DNA of 64,000 nt from Ureibacillus chungkukjangi (lineage in GTDB: Bacteria > Bacillota > Bacilli > Bacillales_A > Planococcaceae). Positions 25,129 to 33,373 of the stretch are shown piece by piece. The notes beneath the pieces are model-generated. The model was given only the letters and a program-made list of their open reading frames with translations, made no database searches and was not told where the DNA came from. Where the stretch lies: contig NZ_QJTJ01000004.1 of assembly GCF_003217295.1 (NCBI RefSeq), positions 162,513 through 226,512 of the forward strand, read 5' to 3'. A program made the translations under genes and the position numbers. Every line of letters starts with the position of its first letter. Positions within the stretch are counted from its first letter, which is position 1.

Positions 25129-25763
25129 AGCATTTAAAAAATGAAAAGGGCAGTGCAGCAATATTCCTGCTGTGGATCATGACAGTCATTATCGTTCTGT
25201 CCCTTCTTATCGTCAATATCGCCAAGGTCTACGCCGTCAAGCAACAGGCATCAACCGCCGCGCAACTAGGAGCCTTTGCGGCAACGAGTGAGATTTTGTT
25301 CGCCACCGAGGAAGCCATCAAGGATTTTGATAAGGCCATGCTAGAGACGCTTGGAGAAGGCGAAGAATACGAGGCGCTATGGGATGAAATCGAAGAACGC
25401 AAAAAAAGCTATCTAGCAAATGGAGACGGGGAGCAACGGGCTTATATCAAGGCTTTAAATGAAATGCTGCCTGGAAGATTAGGAGACCATATTTTAAAAG
25501 GCTTCTTCAACGCAAAATTCCATGCCGATGCAGCCCTCAGTACAAAAATTTATACTACCGTCCAAAGAGTGGTCCGCGAAAACGAAGGCAATGACGAGCA
25601 TCTCGAAATCATTATTTCTAAGGAAAAGTACCGAGTCGAAGTCAAAACAGACGCCACCTATAAGACCATCGCAAGCGGAGAATACATCAACAGCTTCTCC
25701 AAAGATATCCCACAAGTCGGCTACGGCCCCGAACTAACCTTTTTACGATATATACTGAATTAA
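25125..25763 (+). CDS. TadG/TadE-family pilus assembly protein
   Basis: The 212-residue protein begins KNEKGSAAIFLLWIMTVIIVLSLLIVNIAKVYAVKQQA, the hydrophobic N-terminal segment found in TadE/TadG-type proteins. The Glu of the processing site is absent (KGSAAIF), so it may stay membrane-anchored. The rest is an extracellular alpha/beta domain with a Glu/Lys-rich middle. It is the last gene of the Tad operon and is followed by a terminator. Confidence 0.75.
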   Translation: MKHLKNEKGSAAIFLLWIMTVIIVLSLLIVNIAKVYAVKQQASTAAQLGAFAATSEILFATEEAIKDFDKAMLETLGEGEEYEALWDEIEERKKSYLANGDGEQRAYIKALNEMLPGRLGDHILKGFFNAKFHADAALSTKIYTTVQRVVRENEGNDEHLEIIISKEKYRVEVKTDATYKTIASGEYINSFSKDIPQVGYGPELTFLRYILN

Positions 25764-25813
25764 AATCACGCCAGAAGAAGGTGGAATTCTTTTCATTTGG
25801 GGTGATTTTTTTG
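25762..25813 (+). terminator. Terminator of Tad operon
   Basis: AAAATCAC at the stop codon pairs with GTGATTTT, extended inward by two CC/GG pairs, and is followed by TTTTG. The loop is long (about 30 bases). Confidence 0.7.
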
Positions 25814-25858
25814 TGGAGTGGGGGAGGAGCTGGGAAAACAAGTCGACTGCGGACGAGG

Positions 25859-26400
25859 TTGCATCAGCTTTTTGTGATGAAGGACAGTTTAGGAAGGATT
25901 TCATCAAAAGTGTCTTTCATAAAGGGGATGAAAGACAGTAGAGCAAAGGACAGCAGCAAAAGTGTCTTTCATAAAGGGGATGAAGGACGTTTTAGCAAAG
26001 GATAGCATTGAAAGTGTCTTTCATAAGCGGGATGAAGGACAGTTGATCAAAGGACAGCAGCAAAAGTGTCTTTCATTAAGGGGATGAAGGACAGTAGAGC
26101 GAAGGGCAGCAATAAAAGTGTCTTTCATTAAGGGGATGAAAGACAGTAGTGTGAAGAACAGCAGCAAAAGTGTCTTTCATAAAGGGGATGAAAGACAGTA
26201 GAGCGAAGGACAGCAGAAAAAGTGTCTTTCATTAAGGGGATGAAAGACAGTAGAGTGAAGGACAGCAGCAAAAGTGTCTTTCATTAAGGGGATGAAAGAC
26301 AGTAGAGTGAAGGACAGCAGCAAAAGTGTCTTTCATTAAGGGGATGAAAGACAGTTTAGCCAAGAGCAGCAACAAAAGTGTCTTCATACAGAAGATAAAG
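25859..26400. repeat. Array B: 52-bp tandem hairpin repeat
   Basis: TGTCTTTCAT recurs at 25911, 25963, 26015, 26067, 26119, 26171, 26223, 26275 and 26327, with a decayed copy at 26379: an exact 52-bp period through ten units, with a decayed copy before the first. Within each unit TGTCTTTCAT pairs with ATGAAAGACA across a seven-base loop, so each unit can form a hairpin. The rest of the unit is GTAGAGTGAAGGACAGCAGC-like. The array lies between two convergent transcription units and is not coding. Confidence 0.95.
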
Positions 26401-26465
26401 GGCAGTGCGATAAAAAAATCCATTACGTAATTCTAAGATTTCAAGGATATTTGCAAACTACAGCA

Positions 26466-26499
26466 CTAAAAAACGCGAGCTCTCATCAACAGCTCGCGT
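26466..26499 (-). terminator. Terminator of EamA transporter gene
   Basis: ACGCGAGCT and AGCTCGCGT form a 9-bp GC-rich stem. On the minus strand it is followed by TTTTTTAG, so it ends the leftward transporter transcript. Confidence 0.85.
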
Positions 26500-26510
26500 A
26501 TCCTCTTCAC

Positions 26511-27410
26511 TTATATTTTACTGAGCACTTTCTTACTTTTCCTTTGATAGTTTACTAAATAAATACTAAGTCCAACGAAAATCATTCCATAGAATAGATT
26601 TACTGTGATTGCTTCATCTAAAAAGATTGCACTAATGATGACCGAGAGTATTGGCACAAGAAAAGTAAACGCCCCTACTTTGCTTGCTTCACCTTCATTT
26701 ATCAGCTTGTAATAAAGAATTTGTGCAATCGCCATTCCAGCTGTGGAGCCCCAGATTAAACTAGAAATGAGTCCCATATTCCAAATGATAGTGCTTGCAT
26801 CCTCTGTTACAAAGCCGCCAAACAACAGAACAGCACCACCGATTACTAGCTGCATAACCACCATCCAATAAGGGTCTACCCGTGTTTTATTTTTCTTCAC
26901 ATATACGACACCACTCGCCCATACTAAGGCAGTCGCAAGAGCAAGCGTCACGCCAATTGCGGACACATGGATTGTCAGACCGTCCATGCTCACCAAGAAG
27001 ATGCCGATAAAACCAAGGACTAAGCCAATAATTTTGGTGATTGTCATCCCTTCACCTAAAAACCACCAAGCGAGGATTCCTAACAAAACTGGTTGAAAAT
27101 AAACAAGAACTGAGAATAATCCACCAGGCAAATAAATGAGACCAACCGTTTGAATACCTAAATAGAGCACGATATTTAAAGTCGCCGAAATTAAATAATA
27201 ACGCCAATTACTTTTGAATCGTAAACGATGGCGATTTTTCCAAGCGATTACTACTAAAATGGCCCCCCCAACAAATGCACGAACCCCGGCAAATAAAAGC
27301 GGAGGCATAAAATTAACCCCATTCTTATAAATCGGCCAACTCACACCCCAAATCAAAATCAACAACACAAGCAGCGTATACGACATCAACTTGGAACTCT
27401 CGTTTCCCAC
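26511..27410 (-). CDS. EamA/DMT-family transporter
   Basis: The leftward gene encodes about 299 residues with ten hydrophobic helices in two EamA repeats (LLILIWGVSWPIYKNG in the first; LATALVWASGVVYVKK in the second), the drug/metabolite transporter fold. Substrate cannot be told. A GTG at 27410 lies seven bases after AAGTAGG on its strand and is the preferred start; an ATG at 27386 is possible. It stands alone between array B and an inverted repeat. Confidence 0.85.
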   Translation of the reverse strand: MGNESSKLMSYTLLVLLILIWGVSWPIYKNGVNFMPPLLFAGVRAFVGGAILVVIAWKNRHRLRFKSNWRYYLISATLNIVLYLGIQTVGLIYLPGGLFSVLVYFQPVLLGILAWWFLGEGMTITKIIGLVLGFIGIFLVSMDGLTIHVSAIGVTLALATALVWASGVVYVKKNKTRVDPYWMVVMQLVIGGAVLLFGGFVTEDASTIIWNMGLISSLIWGSTAGMAIAQILYYKLINEGEASKVGAFTFLVPILSVIISAIFLDEAITVNLFYGMIFVGLSIYLVNYQRKSKKVLSKI

Positions 27411-27430
27411 AAGCAAACCTACTTTCTAAG

Positions 27431-27494
27431 GTGTGCCTGGTACACACACAACTCCAGAACAATTCAGAATACTCCATGTACCAGGCACCCACAC
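27431..27494. repeat. Inverted repeat with GTGCCTGGTAC arms
   Basis: GTGCCTGGTAC (27433-27443) and GTACCAGGCAC (27478-27488) are a perfect 11-bp inverted repeat with a 34-base loop, upstream of both the EamA gene and secA. GTGCCTGG-type inverted repeats recur between genes in many Bacillales genomes. It may be an interspersed repeat rather than a promoter element. Confidence 0.5.
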
Positions 27495-27563
27495 AATTCC
27501 CACACAATTCTCCTTAATATATGTAGGGATGCTTTAATTTGTTTTAGTGGGTGGTACGGACAT

Positions 27564-27591
27564 TTGCACCTACTCTATAGGAAATGATAAA
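27564..27591 (+). promoter_or_regulatory. Possible sigma-A promoter of secA
   Basis: TTGCAC (27564-27569) and GATAAA (27586-27591) are 16 bases apart, a moderate match to the housekeeping consensus, about 36 bases before the secA start. Confidence 0.45.
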
Positions 27592-27627
27592 ATGAAAATT
27601 GAGACTATATGGGAAGTGAAAAAATCC

Positions 27628-30132
27628 ATGGCAAACATTTTAAATAAAATTTTTGATCCGAACAAAAGAGAAGTTAAAAAATTAACGAAAATTGCAGATC
27701 AGGTAGAGGCGTATGCTTCTCAAATGGAACAACTGAACGATGAGGATTTAAAAGAAAAAACAACAGAATTTAAAGATCGCTACCAAAAAGGCGAGACTTT
27801 AGAGCAGCTGCTTCCAGAAGCATTTGCTGTTTGTCGTGAAGCAGCACGCCGTGTACTAGGAATGTATCCTTTCCGCGTGCAAATTATGGGGGCTGCAACT
27901 TTAAACGAGGGTAATATTGCGGAGATGAAAACAGGGGAAGGTAAAACTTTAACTGCTACGATGTCTGTGTACTTAAATGCATTAACTGGTAAAGGCGTTC
28001 ACGTTGTGACTGTCAATGAGTATCTTGCAACACGTGATGCTACAGAGATGGGCGAGCTTTATAATTTCCTTGGCTTGACAGTAGGCTTAAATTTAAACAG
28101 CCTGACAAAGGATGAAAAGCGCGAAGCTTATGCAGCAGACATTACATATAGTACGAATAACGAGCTTGGATTCGACTATCTACGTGATAACATGGTTGTT
28201 TATAAGGAAGAGCGTGTGCAGCGTCCTCTTCACTATGCAGTAATTGACGAAGTTGACTCGATCTTGGTCGATGAAGCACGTACGCCACTGATTATTTCGG
28301 GACAAGCTGGTAAAACGGCACAGCTTTACCTTCAGGCCAATATGTTCGTAAGCCGCTTAAAAGTGGAAGAAGATTACACGTATGATGAATCAACAAAGGG
28401 TGTTACATTAACTGATAACGGTATTGGAAAAGCAGAAAAAGCATTTGGTATCGACAATTTATTTGATTTATCACACGTTCGATTATTGCATGCCATCAAC
28501 CAATCGTTAAAAGCGCATGTTTCCATGCATCGTGATGTGGATTACGTTGTTCAAGATGGCGAAATTATTATCGTTGATGGATTCACTGGTCGTCTTATGA
28601 AGGGGCGCCGCTATTCTGATGGGCTTCACCAAGCAATTGAAGCAAAAGAAGGCGTTGATATTCAAAATGAATCGATGACAATGGCTACAATTACGTTCCA
28701 AAACTACTTCCGTATGTACGAGAAGCTATCTGGTATGACTGGTACTGCAAAAACTGAGGAAGAAGAGTTCCGTAACATTTATAATATGCAGGTTGTTGCG
28801 ATTCCGACGAACAAGCCAATTGCTCGTGATGATAGACCAGATTTGATCTTCGCTACGATGAATGGGAAGTTTAATGCGGTGGCAGCAGAAATTGCTGAGC
28901 GTCACAAAAAGGGTCAGCCTGTTTTAGTTGGTACGGTTGCTATTGAAACGTCGGAAATTATCTCTGATTTATTAAATAAACATAAAATCCCGCATAATGT
29001 ATTAAACGCGAAGAACCATGAACGTGAAGCGGAAATTATTGCGAACGCGGGTAACCGAGGTGCTGTAACAATTGCCACAAACATGGCCGGTCGTGGTACT
29101 GACATTAAGCTTGGAGAAGGTGTGCTTGAGCTTGGTGGTTTAGCTGTAATTGGTACTGAACGCCATGAATCTCGTCGTATAGATAATCAGCTTCGCGGAC
29201 GTTCAGGTCGTCAAGGGGATCCAGGGTTAACGCAATTCTACCTTTCTCTTGAAGATGAGCTAATGCGTCGCTTTGGCTCTGATAAGATGAAAACGATGAT
29301 GACTAGACTTGGAATGGATGATAATCAACCAATTCAGTCAGGCATGGTATCAAAAGCGGTGGAATCAGCTCAAAAACGTGTTGAAGGAAATAACTTTGAT
29401 GCGCGTAAACGTTTATTACAATACGATGATGTTTTACGGCAGCAGCGTGAGGTAATTTACAAGGAACGTCGCGATGTATTAGAAACTGAAAACATGCGTG
29501 TCCTTGTTGAAACGATGATCCAGCAGTCTATTGAAAATATTGTTGGTGTTCATACACAGGGCGAGCCAAAGGATTGGAACCTAAAATCGCTGGAAGATTA
29601 TATCCAAGCGAATTTATTAGAAGAGGGTGCCATTAAAGCGAGCGATTTAGAAGGAAAAACGCCTGAAGAAATTATTTCCTTCATTTACGCTGAGGTACAA
29701 AAACGCTACGACGAAAAAGAAGAAATGCTAACACCAGAACGTATGCGTGAGTTTGAAAAGGTTATCCTGCTTCGTTCAATTGATACAAAATGGATTGATC
29801 ATATCGATGCGATGGATCAATTACGTCAAGGGATTCACCTGCGCGCTTACGGTCAAACAGATCCATTGCGTGAATACGAACAAGAAGGATTTGCAATGTT
29901 TGAGGACATGCTGGCTTCTATTCGTGAGGATGTAACGAAATATGCATTGAAGGCGCAAATTCGCAACAATCTAGAGCGTGAAGAAGTGGCAAAAGGACAA
30001 GCTGTGAATCCAAAAGAGGAAACAGCGCCAAAGAAAAAGCAGCCCGTACGTAAAGTAGAAAACGTCGGCCGTAATAATCCATGTCCATGTGGCAGTGGCA
30101 AGAAATATAAAAACTGTCATGGTGCTGAGTAA
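27628..30132 (+). CDS. secA: Preprotein translocase ATPase SecA
   Basis: The start [19 protein letters not shown] matches SecA; an upstream in-frame start would add an unrelated stretch. The 834-residue protein has Walker A KTGEGKT near residue 100, Walker B VIDEVDS near 204, the helicase motif GTDIKLGEG region, and the C-terminal zinc motif [14 protein letters not shown] at the very end. It drives post-translational export through SecYEG at the membrane. The order secA-prfB is standard for Bacillales. Confidence 0.98.
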   Translation: MANILNKIFDPNKREVKKLTKIADQVEAYASQMEQLNDEDLKEKTTEFKDRYQKGETLEQLLPEAFAVCREAARRVLGMYPFRVQIMGAATLNEGNIAEMKTGEGKTLTATMSVYLNALTGKGVHVVTVNEYLATRDATEMGELYNFLGLTVGLNLNSLTKDEKREAYAADITYSTNNELGFDYLRDNMVVYKEERVQRPLHYAVIDEVDSILVDEARTPLIISGQAGKTAQLYLQANMFVSRLKVEEDYTYDESTKGVTLTDNGIGKAEKAFGIDNLFDLSHVRLLHAINQSLKAHVSMHRDVDYVVQDGEIIIVDGFTGRLMKGRRYSDGLHQAIEAKEGVDIQNESMTMATITFQNYFRMYEKLSGMTGTAKTEEEEFRNIYNMQVVAIPTNKPIARDDRPDLIFATMNGKFNAVAAEIAERHKKGQPVLVGTVAIETSEIISDLLNKHKIPHNVLNAKNHEREAEIIANAGNRGAVTIATNMAGRGTDIKLGEGVLELGGLAVIGTERHESRRIDNQLRGRSGRQGDPGLTQFYLSLEDELMRRFGSDKMKTMMTRLGMDDNQPIQSGMVSKAVESAQKRVEGNNFDARKRLLQYDDVLRQQREVIYKERRDVLETENMRVLVETMIQQSIENIVGVHTQGEPKDWNLKSLEDYIQANLLEEGAIKASDLEGKTPEEIISFIYAEVQKRYDEKEEMLTPERMREFEKVILLRSIDTKWIDHIDAMDQLRQGIHLRAYGQTDPLREYEQEGFAMFEDMLASIREDVTKYALKAQIRNNLEREEVAKGQAVNPKEETAPKKKQPVRKVENVGRNNPCPCGSGKKYKNCHGAE

Positions 30133-30184
30133 TTTAGTTTACTAAAAGCCTGTTACTACAAATAAATTCTAAGAACGAACACTT

Positions 30185-30227
30185 GAACCGTAGTCATCTT
30201 TTTCTCATGGAATCGATGACACGGTTC
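30185..30227 (+). other. Hairpin between secA and prfB
   Basis: GAACCGT, then TCATC, pairs with GATGA, then ACGGTTC, across about 20 bases. A T run of terminator quality is lacking, so this may be only a weak terminator or a processing site between the two genes. Confidence 0.45.
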
Positions 30228-30261
30228 TAACAGTTTTAAATACGAGTACGGAGGATTATAA

Positions 30262-31369
30262 ATGATTGAATTATCAGAAGTAAGAAATGTGCTAGAAACT
30301 ACAGCCTCAAAATTGGCGGACTTTAGGGGGTCTCTTTGACTTAGAAAACAAAGAGGCACGTATTCAGGAGCTCGATGAATTAATGCTTATGCCTGATTTT
30401 TGGAATGACCAAAATGGGGCACAAACAGTCATCAATGAAGCGAATGGGCTAAAAGCAATTGTCAATGAATTTAATGAGCTTGTGGAAACACAGGAAAATC
30501 TAGAAATGACATTGGAGCTTTTAAAGGAAGAGCCAGACGAAGAGCTTCAAGAAGAATTAGGCACTGAAATTGAAGATTTTGGTCGTAAAATGGACGGCTT
30601 TGAGCTACAAATGCTTTTAAGTGAGCCATATGATAAAAATAATGCCATCTTAGAGCTTCACCCAGGTGCAGGTGGGACAGAATCACAGGACTGGGGTTCA
30701 ATGCTGCTACGCATGTATACGCGTTGGGCTGAAAAGCATGGCTTCAAGGTTGAGACAATGGATTATTTACCAGGGGATGAGGCAGGGATTAAATCTGTTA
30801 CCCTGTTAATTCAAGGGCATAACGCCTATGGTTATTTAAAAGCAGAAAAAGGGGTACACCGTTTAGTGCGTATTTCACCATTTGATTCTGCAGGAAGACG
30901 CCATACATCCTTTGTTTCTTGTGATATCATGCCAGAGTTCAATAACGAGATTGAAATCGATATTCGCACAGAGGATTTAAAAATAGATACGTACCGTGCA
31001 ACAGGTGCTGGTGGGCAGCATATTAATACGACGGATTCAGCTGTACGTATTACCCATACCCCAACTGGTGTTGTAGTATCCTGCCAGGCAGAACGTTCAC
31101 AAATCAAAAACCGTGAAAAAGCGATGAACATGTTAAAGGCAAAATTGTATCAGCTTGAAATTGAAAAACAACAGGCAGAGCTTGATGCGATCCGTGGAGA
31201 GCAAAAAGAAATTGGCTGGGGCTCTCAAATTCGTTCATATGTTTTCCATCCGTATTCAATGGTAAAAGACCATCGTACAAACTTTGAAACTGGTAATGTT
31301 CAAGGCGTTATGGATGGCGATCTAGATGATTTCATCAATGCATATCTCCGTTCTCGTATCGGTCAATAA
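30262..31369 (+). CDS. prfB: Peptide chain release factor 2, with programmed +1 frameshift
   Basis: Translation begins at an ATG after GGAGG and meets an in-frame TGA at 30337-30339; the rest of the protein is in the +1 frame from 30338, giving 368 residues. SPF (recognition of UGA/UAA) and GAGGQ (peptidyl-tRNA hydrolysis) are both present, near residues 204 and 248. RF2 of nearly all bacteria with this site autoregulates: low RF2 lets ribosomes shift and make more. The protein acts on the ribosome at stop codons. Confidence 0.97.
30325..30340 (+). promoter_or_regulatory. prfB autoregulatory frameshift site
   Basis: AGGGGG (30325-30330) is an internal Shine-Dalgarno sequence three bases before CTT TGA C, the slippery Leu codon and stop. 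The codon between is TCT, where the best-known site has TAT. All functional parts are present. Confidence 0.95.
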
Positions 31370-31377
31370 TACTTATA

Positions 31378-31419
31378 AAAACCTTTTTAGCGTTTCCATG
31401 CTAAAAAGGTTTTCTTTTT
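31378..31419. terminator. Bidirectional terminator after prfB
   Basis: AACCTTTTTAGC and GCTAAAAAGGTT form a 12-bp stem with an eight-base loop, with TTCTTTTT after it and an A-rich stretch before it, so it could work on both strands. Confidence 0.85.
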
Positions 31420-31437
31420 ATGCTTATCTAAGGTGTA

Positions 31438-31457
31438 ATTTAAATTGGTTATTTAGC
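31438..31457. repeat. Left 20-bp inverted repeat of comK cassette
   Basis: ATTTAAATTGGTTATTTAGC is the perfect reverse complement of 32581-32600. The two copies face each other across a segment of 1.16 kb that contains the LexA-boxed gene and comK. A chance 20-base match of this kind is unlikely in 64 kb. Confidence 0.85.
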
Positions 31458-31559
31458 AAATACTGTTCTTTAACAAAATTGATCGCAATCTTTAATATCT
31501 CTTCTTCGACTCTCTTTAGGGATTGATGAAATTCCCCATTAATTACCTCCAAATCTTAA

Positions 31560-31608
31560 TTGCATTATTTCTGTTTTGTTGTATTATAATAATAAGAACA
31601 AACGTTCT
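31560..31608 (+). promoter_or_regulatory. Promoter with LexA-type SOS box
   Basis: TTGCAT (31560-31565) and TATAAT (31585-31590) form a plausible sigma-A promoter (19-base spacer). Immediately downstream, AGAAC-AAAC-GTTCT (31595-31608) matches the Bacillus LexA box pattern GAAC-N4-GTTC perfectly. LexA bound here would block the start of transcription of the gene at 31628, which suggests DNA-damage induction. Confidence 0.7.
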
Positions 31609-31627
31609 ATTATTAGGAGGGTTTTTA

Positions 31628-32026
31628 ATGGCACATATTCCCATTGAAGCTGTCCCATATCTAGAAGCAGCAATATACTTACCTATGCTCCTGATTGTAC
31701 TGGAAAATGATCAAGCACAAATAGAGACTGGGCAGTTTAAATTAAAGCGTCCATATATTTATTTAATTGATGAAGCAAGAAAATATGCTGAATGTGAGTT
31801 AAGGAGCACTAAGGTGTATTTGAAAAATCATCAATTAAGAGTAGTACAAGGTAGAAGAGATGAAATGTTCACAGAATATCAGTTTCATTATAAGAAGGTC
31901 ATGGATGTTCGAAGATACTCGAATATTAGATTGAGAAATCATGTTGAAGATTTACTTAAAGAGTACTTAAGTAAAGCTTCACATACTAATCATCTTGATC
32001 TTGATTTAGCGGAAAAAAAGGATTAA
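31628..32026 (+). CDS. Unknown protein with LexA-type promoter
   Basis: TTAGGAGG precedes the ATG by eight bases. The 132-residue product is soluble with a hydrophobic N-terminal helix (VPYLEAAIYLPMLLIVLEND) and a basic, charged remainder (RRDEMFTEYQFHYKKVMDVRRY). I do not recognise the family; its size and LexA box resemble small SOS-regulated genes of Bacillales, but it is not a clear YolD homologue. Its last 41 bases overlap the end of comK on the other strand, so the two transcripts are antisense to each other at their 3' ends. Confidence 0.65.
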   Translation: MAHIPIEAVPYLEAAIYLPMLLIVLENDQAQIETGQFKLKRPYIYLIDEARKYAECELRSTKVYLKNHQLRVVQGRRDEMFTEYQFHYKKVMDVRRYSNIRLRNHVEDLLKEYLSKASHTNHLDLDLAEKKD

Positions 32027-32549
32027 TTGAATTAAGAGGTTTTGGCTTAGGTTCATTTTCAGGTTGAATCTCTCTTTTTAGATTAAAGATATGTTTATAT
32101 AACTCGATTGCACGTAAGTATTGTGTTTGAAAAGAGGTAAAGCTCACTGGTAATGGATGCTCTTTTCCATCAGGCAGAGTGATTTCAGTAGGAAGCTTAG
32201 GGTCGCTAATGATTGAAATGCCATGAAGTGCAATCCAAATATTATTAGGTGATGAAGGAGAATAAATTGGAATCATTATATTTGTTGCTTTCTCATTAGG
32301 AAGATTGATTGGCACCTTATGCTTATCTTTACCAAAGAAATCCTTTGAGAATCGAATGGCAGCATTGTAATTATAGCCAAATAAATCGCAAGACTTACGA
32401 ATTATGTAAAACGGCTTGCGCTTTACAATATACTCACCATTTTTATCATAAATGTAAGAATAAATTTTTTCTCCCTCTTTGTATGGCGCAATCAGATAAG
32501 TATCTAGATTAATCCGGTATGAATCTAAAACAGGTATATCCTTTGTCAT
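31986..32549 (-). CDS. comK: Competence transcription factor ComK
   Basis: The 187-residue protein matches ComK along its length: a YEVN-like start (SYRINLDTYLIAP), the FYIIRKSCDLFGYNYNAAIRFSKD block, IPIYSPSSPNNIWIALHGI and PLPVSFTSFQTQYLRA. ComK binds paired AT-boxes in DNA and turns on the uptake genes for competence. The C-terminus is short and proline-rich, ending PFFPLNQ, where the B. subtilis protein has its MecA/ClpC degradation signal. AAGGAGG lies nine bases before the start. The gene runs leftward and overlaps the SOS-type gene tail to tail. Confidence 0.9.
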   Translation of the reverse strand: MTKDIPVLDSYRINLDTYLIAPYKEGEKIYSYIYDKNGEYIVKRKPFYIIRKSCDLFGYNYNAAIRFSKDFFGKDKHKVPINLPNEKATNIMIPIYSPSSPNNIWIALHGISIISDPKLPTEITLPDGKEHPLPVSFTSFQTQYLRAIELYKHIFNLKREIQPENEPKPKPLNSINPFFPLNQDQDD

Positions 32550-32580
32550 TGAAAAATTCCTCCTTAGATAATTTTTTAAT

Positions 32581-32600
32581 GCTAAATAACCAATTTAAAT
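32581..32600. repeat. Right 20-bp inverted repeat of comK cassette
   Basis: GCTAAATAACCAATTTAAAT is the reverse complement of 31438-31457. It lies at about the +1 to +20 region of the likely comK transcript, so it would be in the untranslated leader, upstream of the ribosome site. Confidence 0.85.
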
Positions 32601-32602
32601 AA

Positions 32603-32631
32603 ATCATAATATGAACTTTTTACTGATTCAA
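32603..32631 (-). promoter_or_regulatory. Sigma-A promoter of comK
   Basis: On the minus strand TTGAAT and TATGAT are separated by exactly 17 bases. The predicted start falls inside the 20-bp repeat. No pair of AAAA-N5-TTTT boxes is obvious next to it, though the surrounding DNA is very AT-rich. Confidence 0.6.
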
Positions 32632-32755
32632 CAGAAGATTTTGACAACTTTGTGAAATTATATTTAAATAATAATTTCATCGTATTAACCAGGAATATAG
32701 TGGAAAATTAAATGCTCTCTCCCTTGCTGTAGGAAATTTTTCCCTAGGCTCATGA

Positions 32756-32773
32756 AAAAATAGATCTATTTTT
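32756..32773. promoter_or_regulatory. 18-bp perfect palindrome between comK and IDEAL gene
   Basis: AAAAATAGATCTATTTTT is a perfect palindrome in the gap between two divergent genes. It could be a regulator site for either. Its A/T arms resemble a ComK box, but the spacing between A and T runs (8 bases) is not the usual five. Confidence 0.45.
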
Positions 32774-32782
32774 CAGAAAATA

Positions 32783-32811
32783 TTGCAAATTGATAACTGT
32801 TTTTTTATAAT
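32783..32811 (+). promoter_or_regulatory. Sigma-A promoter of IDEAL-domain gene
   Basis: TTGCAA (32783-32788) and TATAAT (32806-32811) have a 17-base spacer; the start would be about 20 bases before the coding region. Confidence 0.6.
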
Positions 32812-32838
32812 AGAAAAAAGGGAATCGGGGTGATATCG

Positions 32839-33105
32839 ATGGATAAATATTATTCATACACAGATTTTCTTAAGGCAGTTGGACACTATCAACATGCAAA
32901 CGAATCTGAAAAGTTATTGAATGACATTTATTTGGACTTGTTTTTGAACAGAATGCAAAGATTGCAAAGAATTGAACAGCTGAAAGATCTCATCGATAGT
33001 GCATTAGACGAAAGAAACGAAGAAGCTTTTTATGAGTACACAAAAGAGCTAAGTGAATTACAAGAAACTCAAGAAATGGAAGAGTCACAAGAGTCGGTAA
33101 TGTAG
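32839..33105 (+). CDS. IDEAL-domain protein
   Basis: The 88-residue protein has the IDEAL domain pattern in its second half (LKDLIDSALDERNEEAFYEYTKELSEL), preceded by LNDIYLDLFLNRMQRLQ. IDEAL domains are short helical segments in several Bacillales proteins of mostly unknown function; in one case they take part in protein-protein contacts. The tail is Glu/Gln-rich. The ATG is eight bases after GGGGTGA. It is a single-gene unit with its own promoter and terminator. Confidence 0.8.
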   Translation: MDKYYSYTDFLKAVGHYQHANESEKLLNDIYLDLFLNRMQRLQRIEQLKDLIDSALDERNEEAFYEYTKELSELQETQEMEESQESVM

Positions 33106-33120
33106 ATGAATATAATGTTA

Positions 33121-33176
33121 AAAAAGTCGCCTTGGCAGTAGTCCCCTTAGGGATGTGATACTGAAGGCGACTTTTT
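33121..33176. terminator. Terminator after IDEAL gene
   Basis: AAAAAGTCGCCTT (33121-33133) pairs perfectly with AAGGCGACTTTTT (33164-33176). The stem is symmetric in A and T, so it may act on both strands. Confidence 0.85.
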
Positions 33177-33286
33177 GTGTTTAGAGTAGTGAAAATGATG
33201 GAAAAGAATAAAATCATAGACAAATTCCACATCAGATGTTTTAAAAGATTAAAATTAGAAAATAGTAGAAGTAAGAAATAAAATTA

Positions 33287-33300
33287 AAAACGTACGTTCG
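33287..33300 (+). promoter_or_regulatory. LexA-type box of uvrBA
   Basis: AAAAC-GTAC-GTTCG differs from the ideal CGAAC-N4-GTTCG by two bases in the left arm only. It is 74 bases before uvrB, and uvrBA is a classic LexA target in Bacillus subtilis. Confidence 0.65.
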
Positions 33301-33373
33301 CATATTTCTCGTAATTTAAAAAGAGATATGCTAAAATAAATATACAAGATTTGGATGGAAGGACGAACGAAAA

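Noticed and set aside
25781..26423. Short open frames on both strands in array B
   Set aside because: They follow the repeat unit, change frame each unit and lack ribosome sites.
27547..27627. 27-residue N-terminal extension of SecA
   Set aside because: SecA proteins start at [14 protein letters not shown] sequence, and the extension overlaps the likely promoter.
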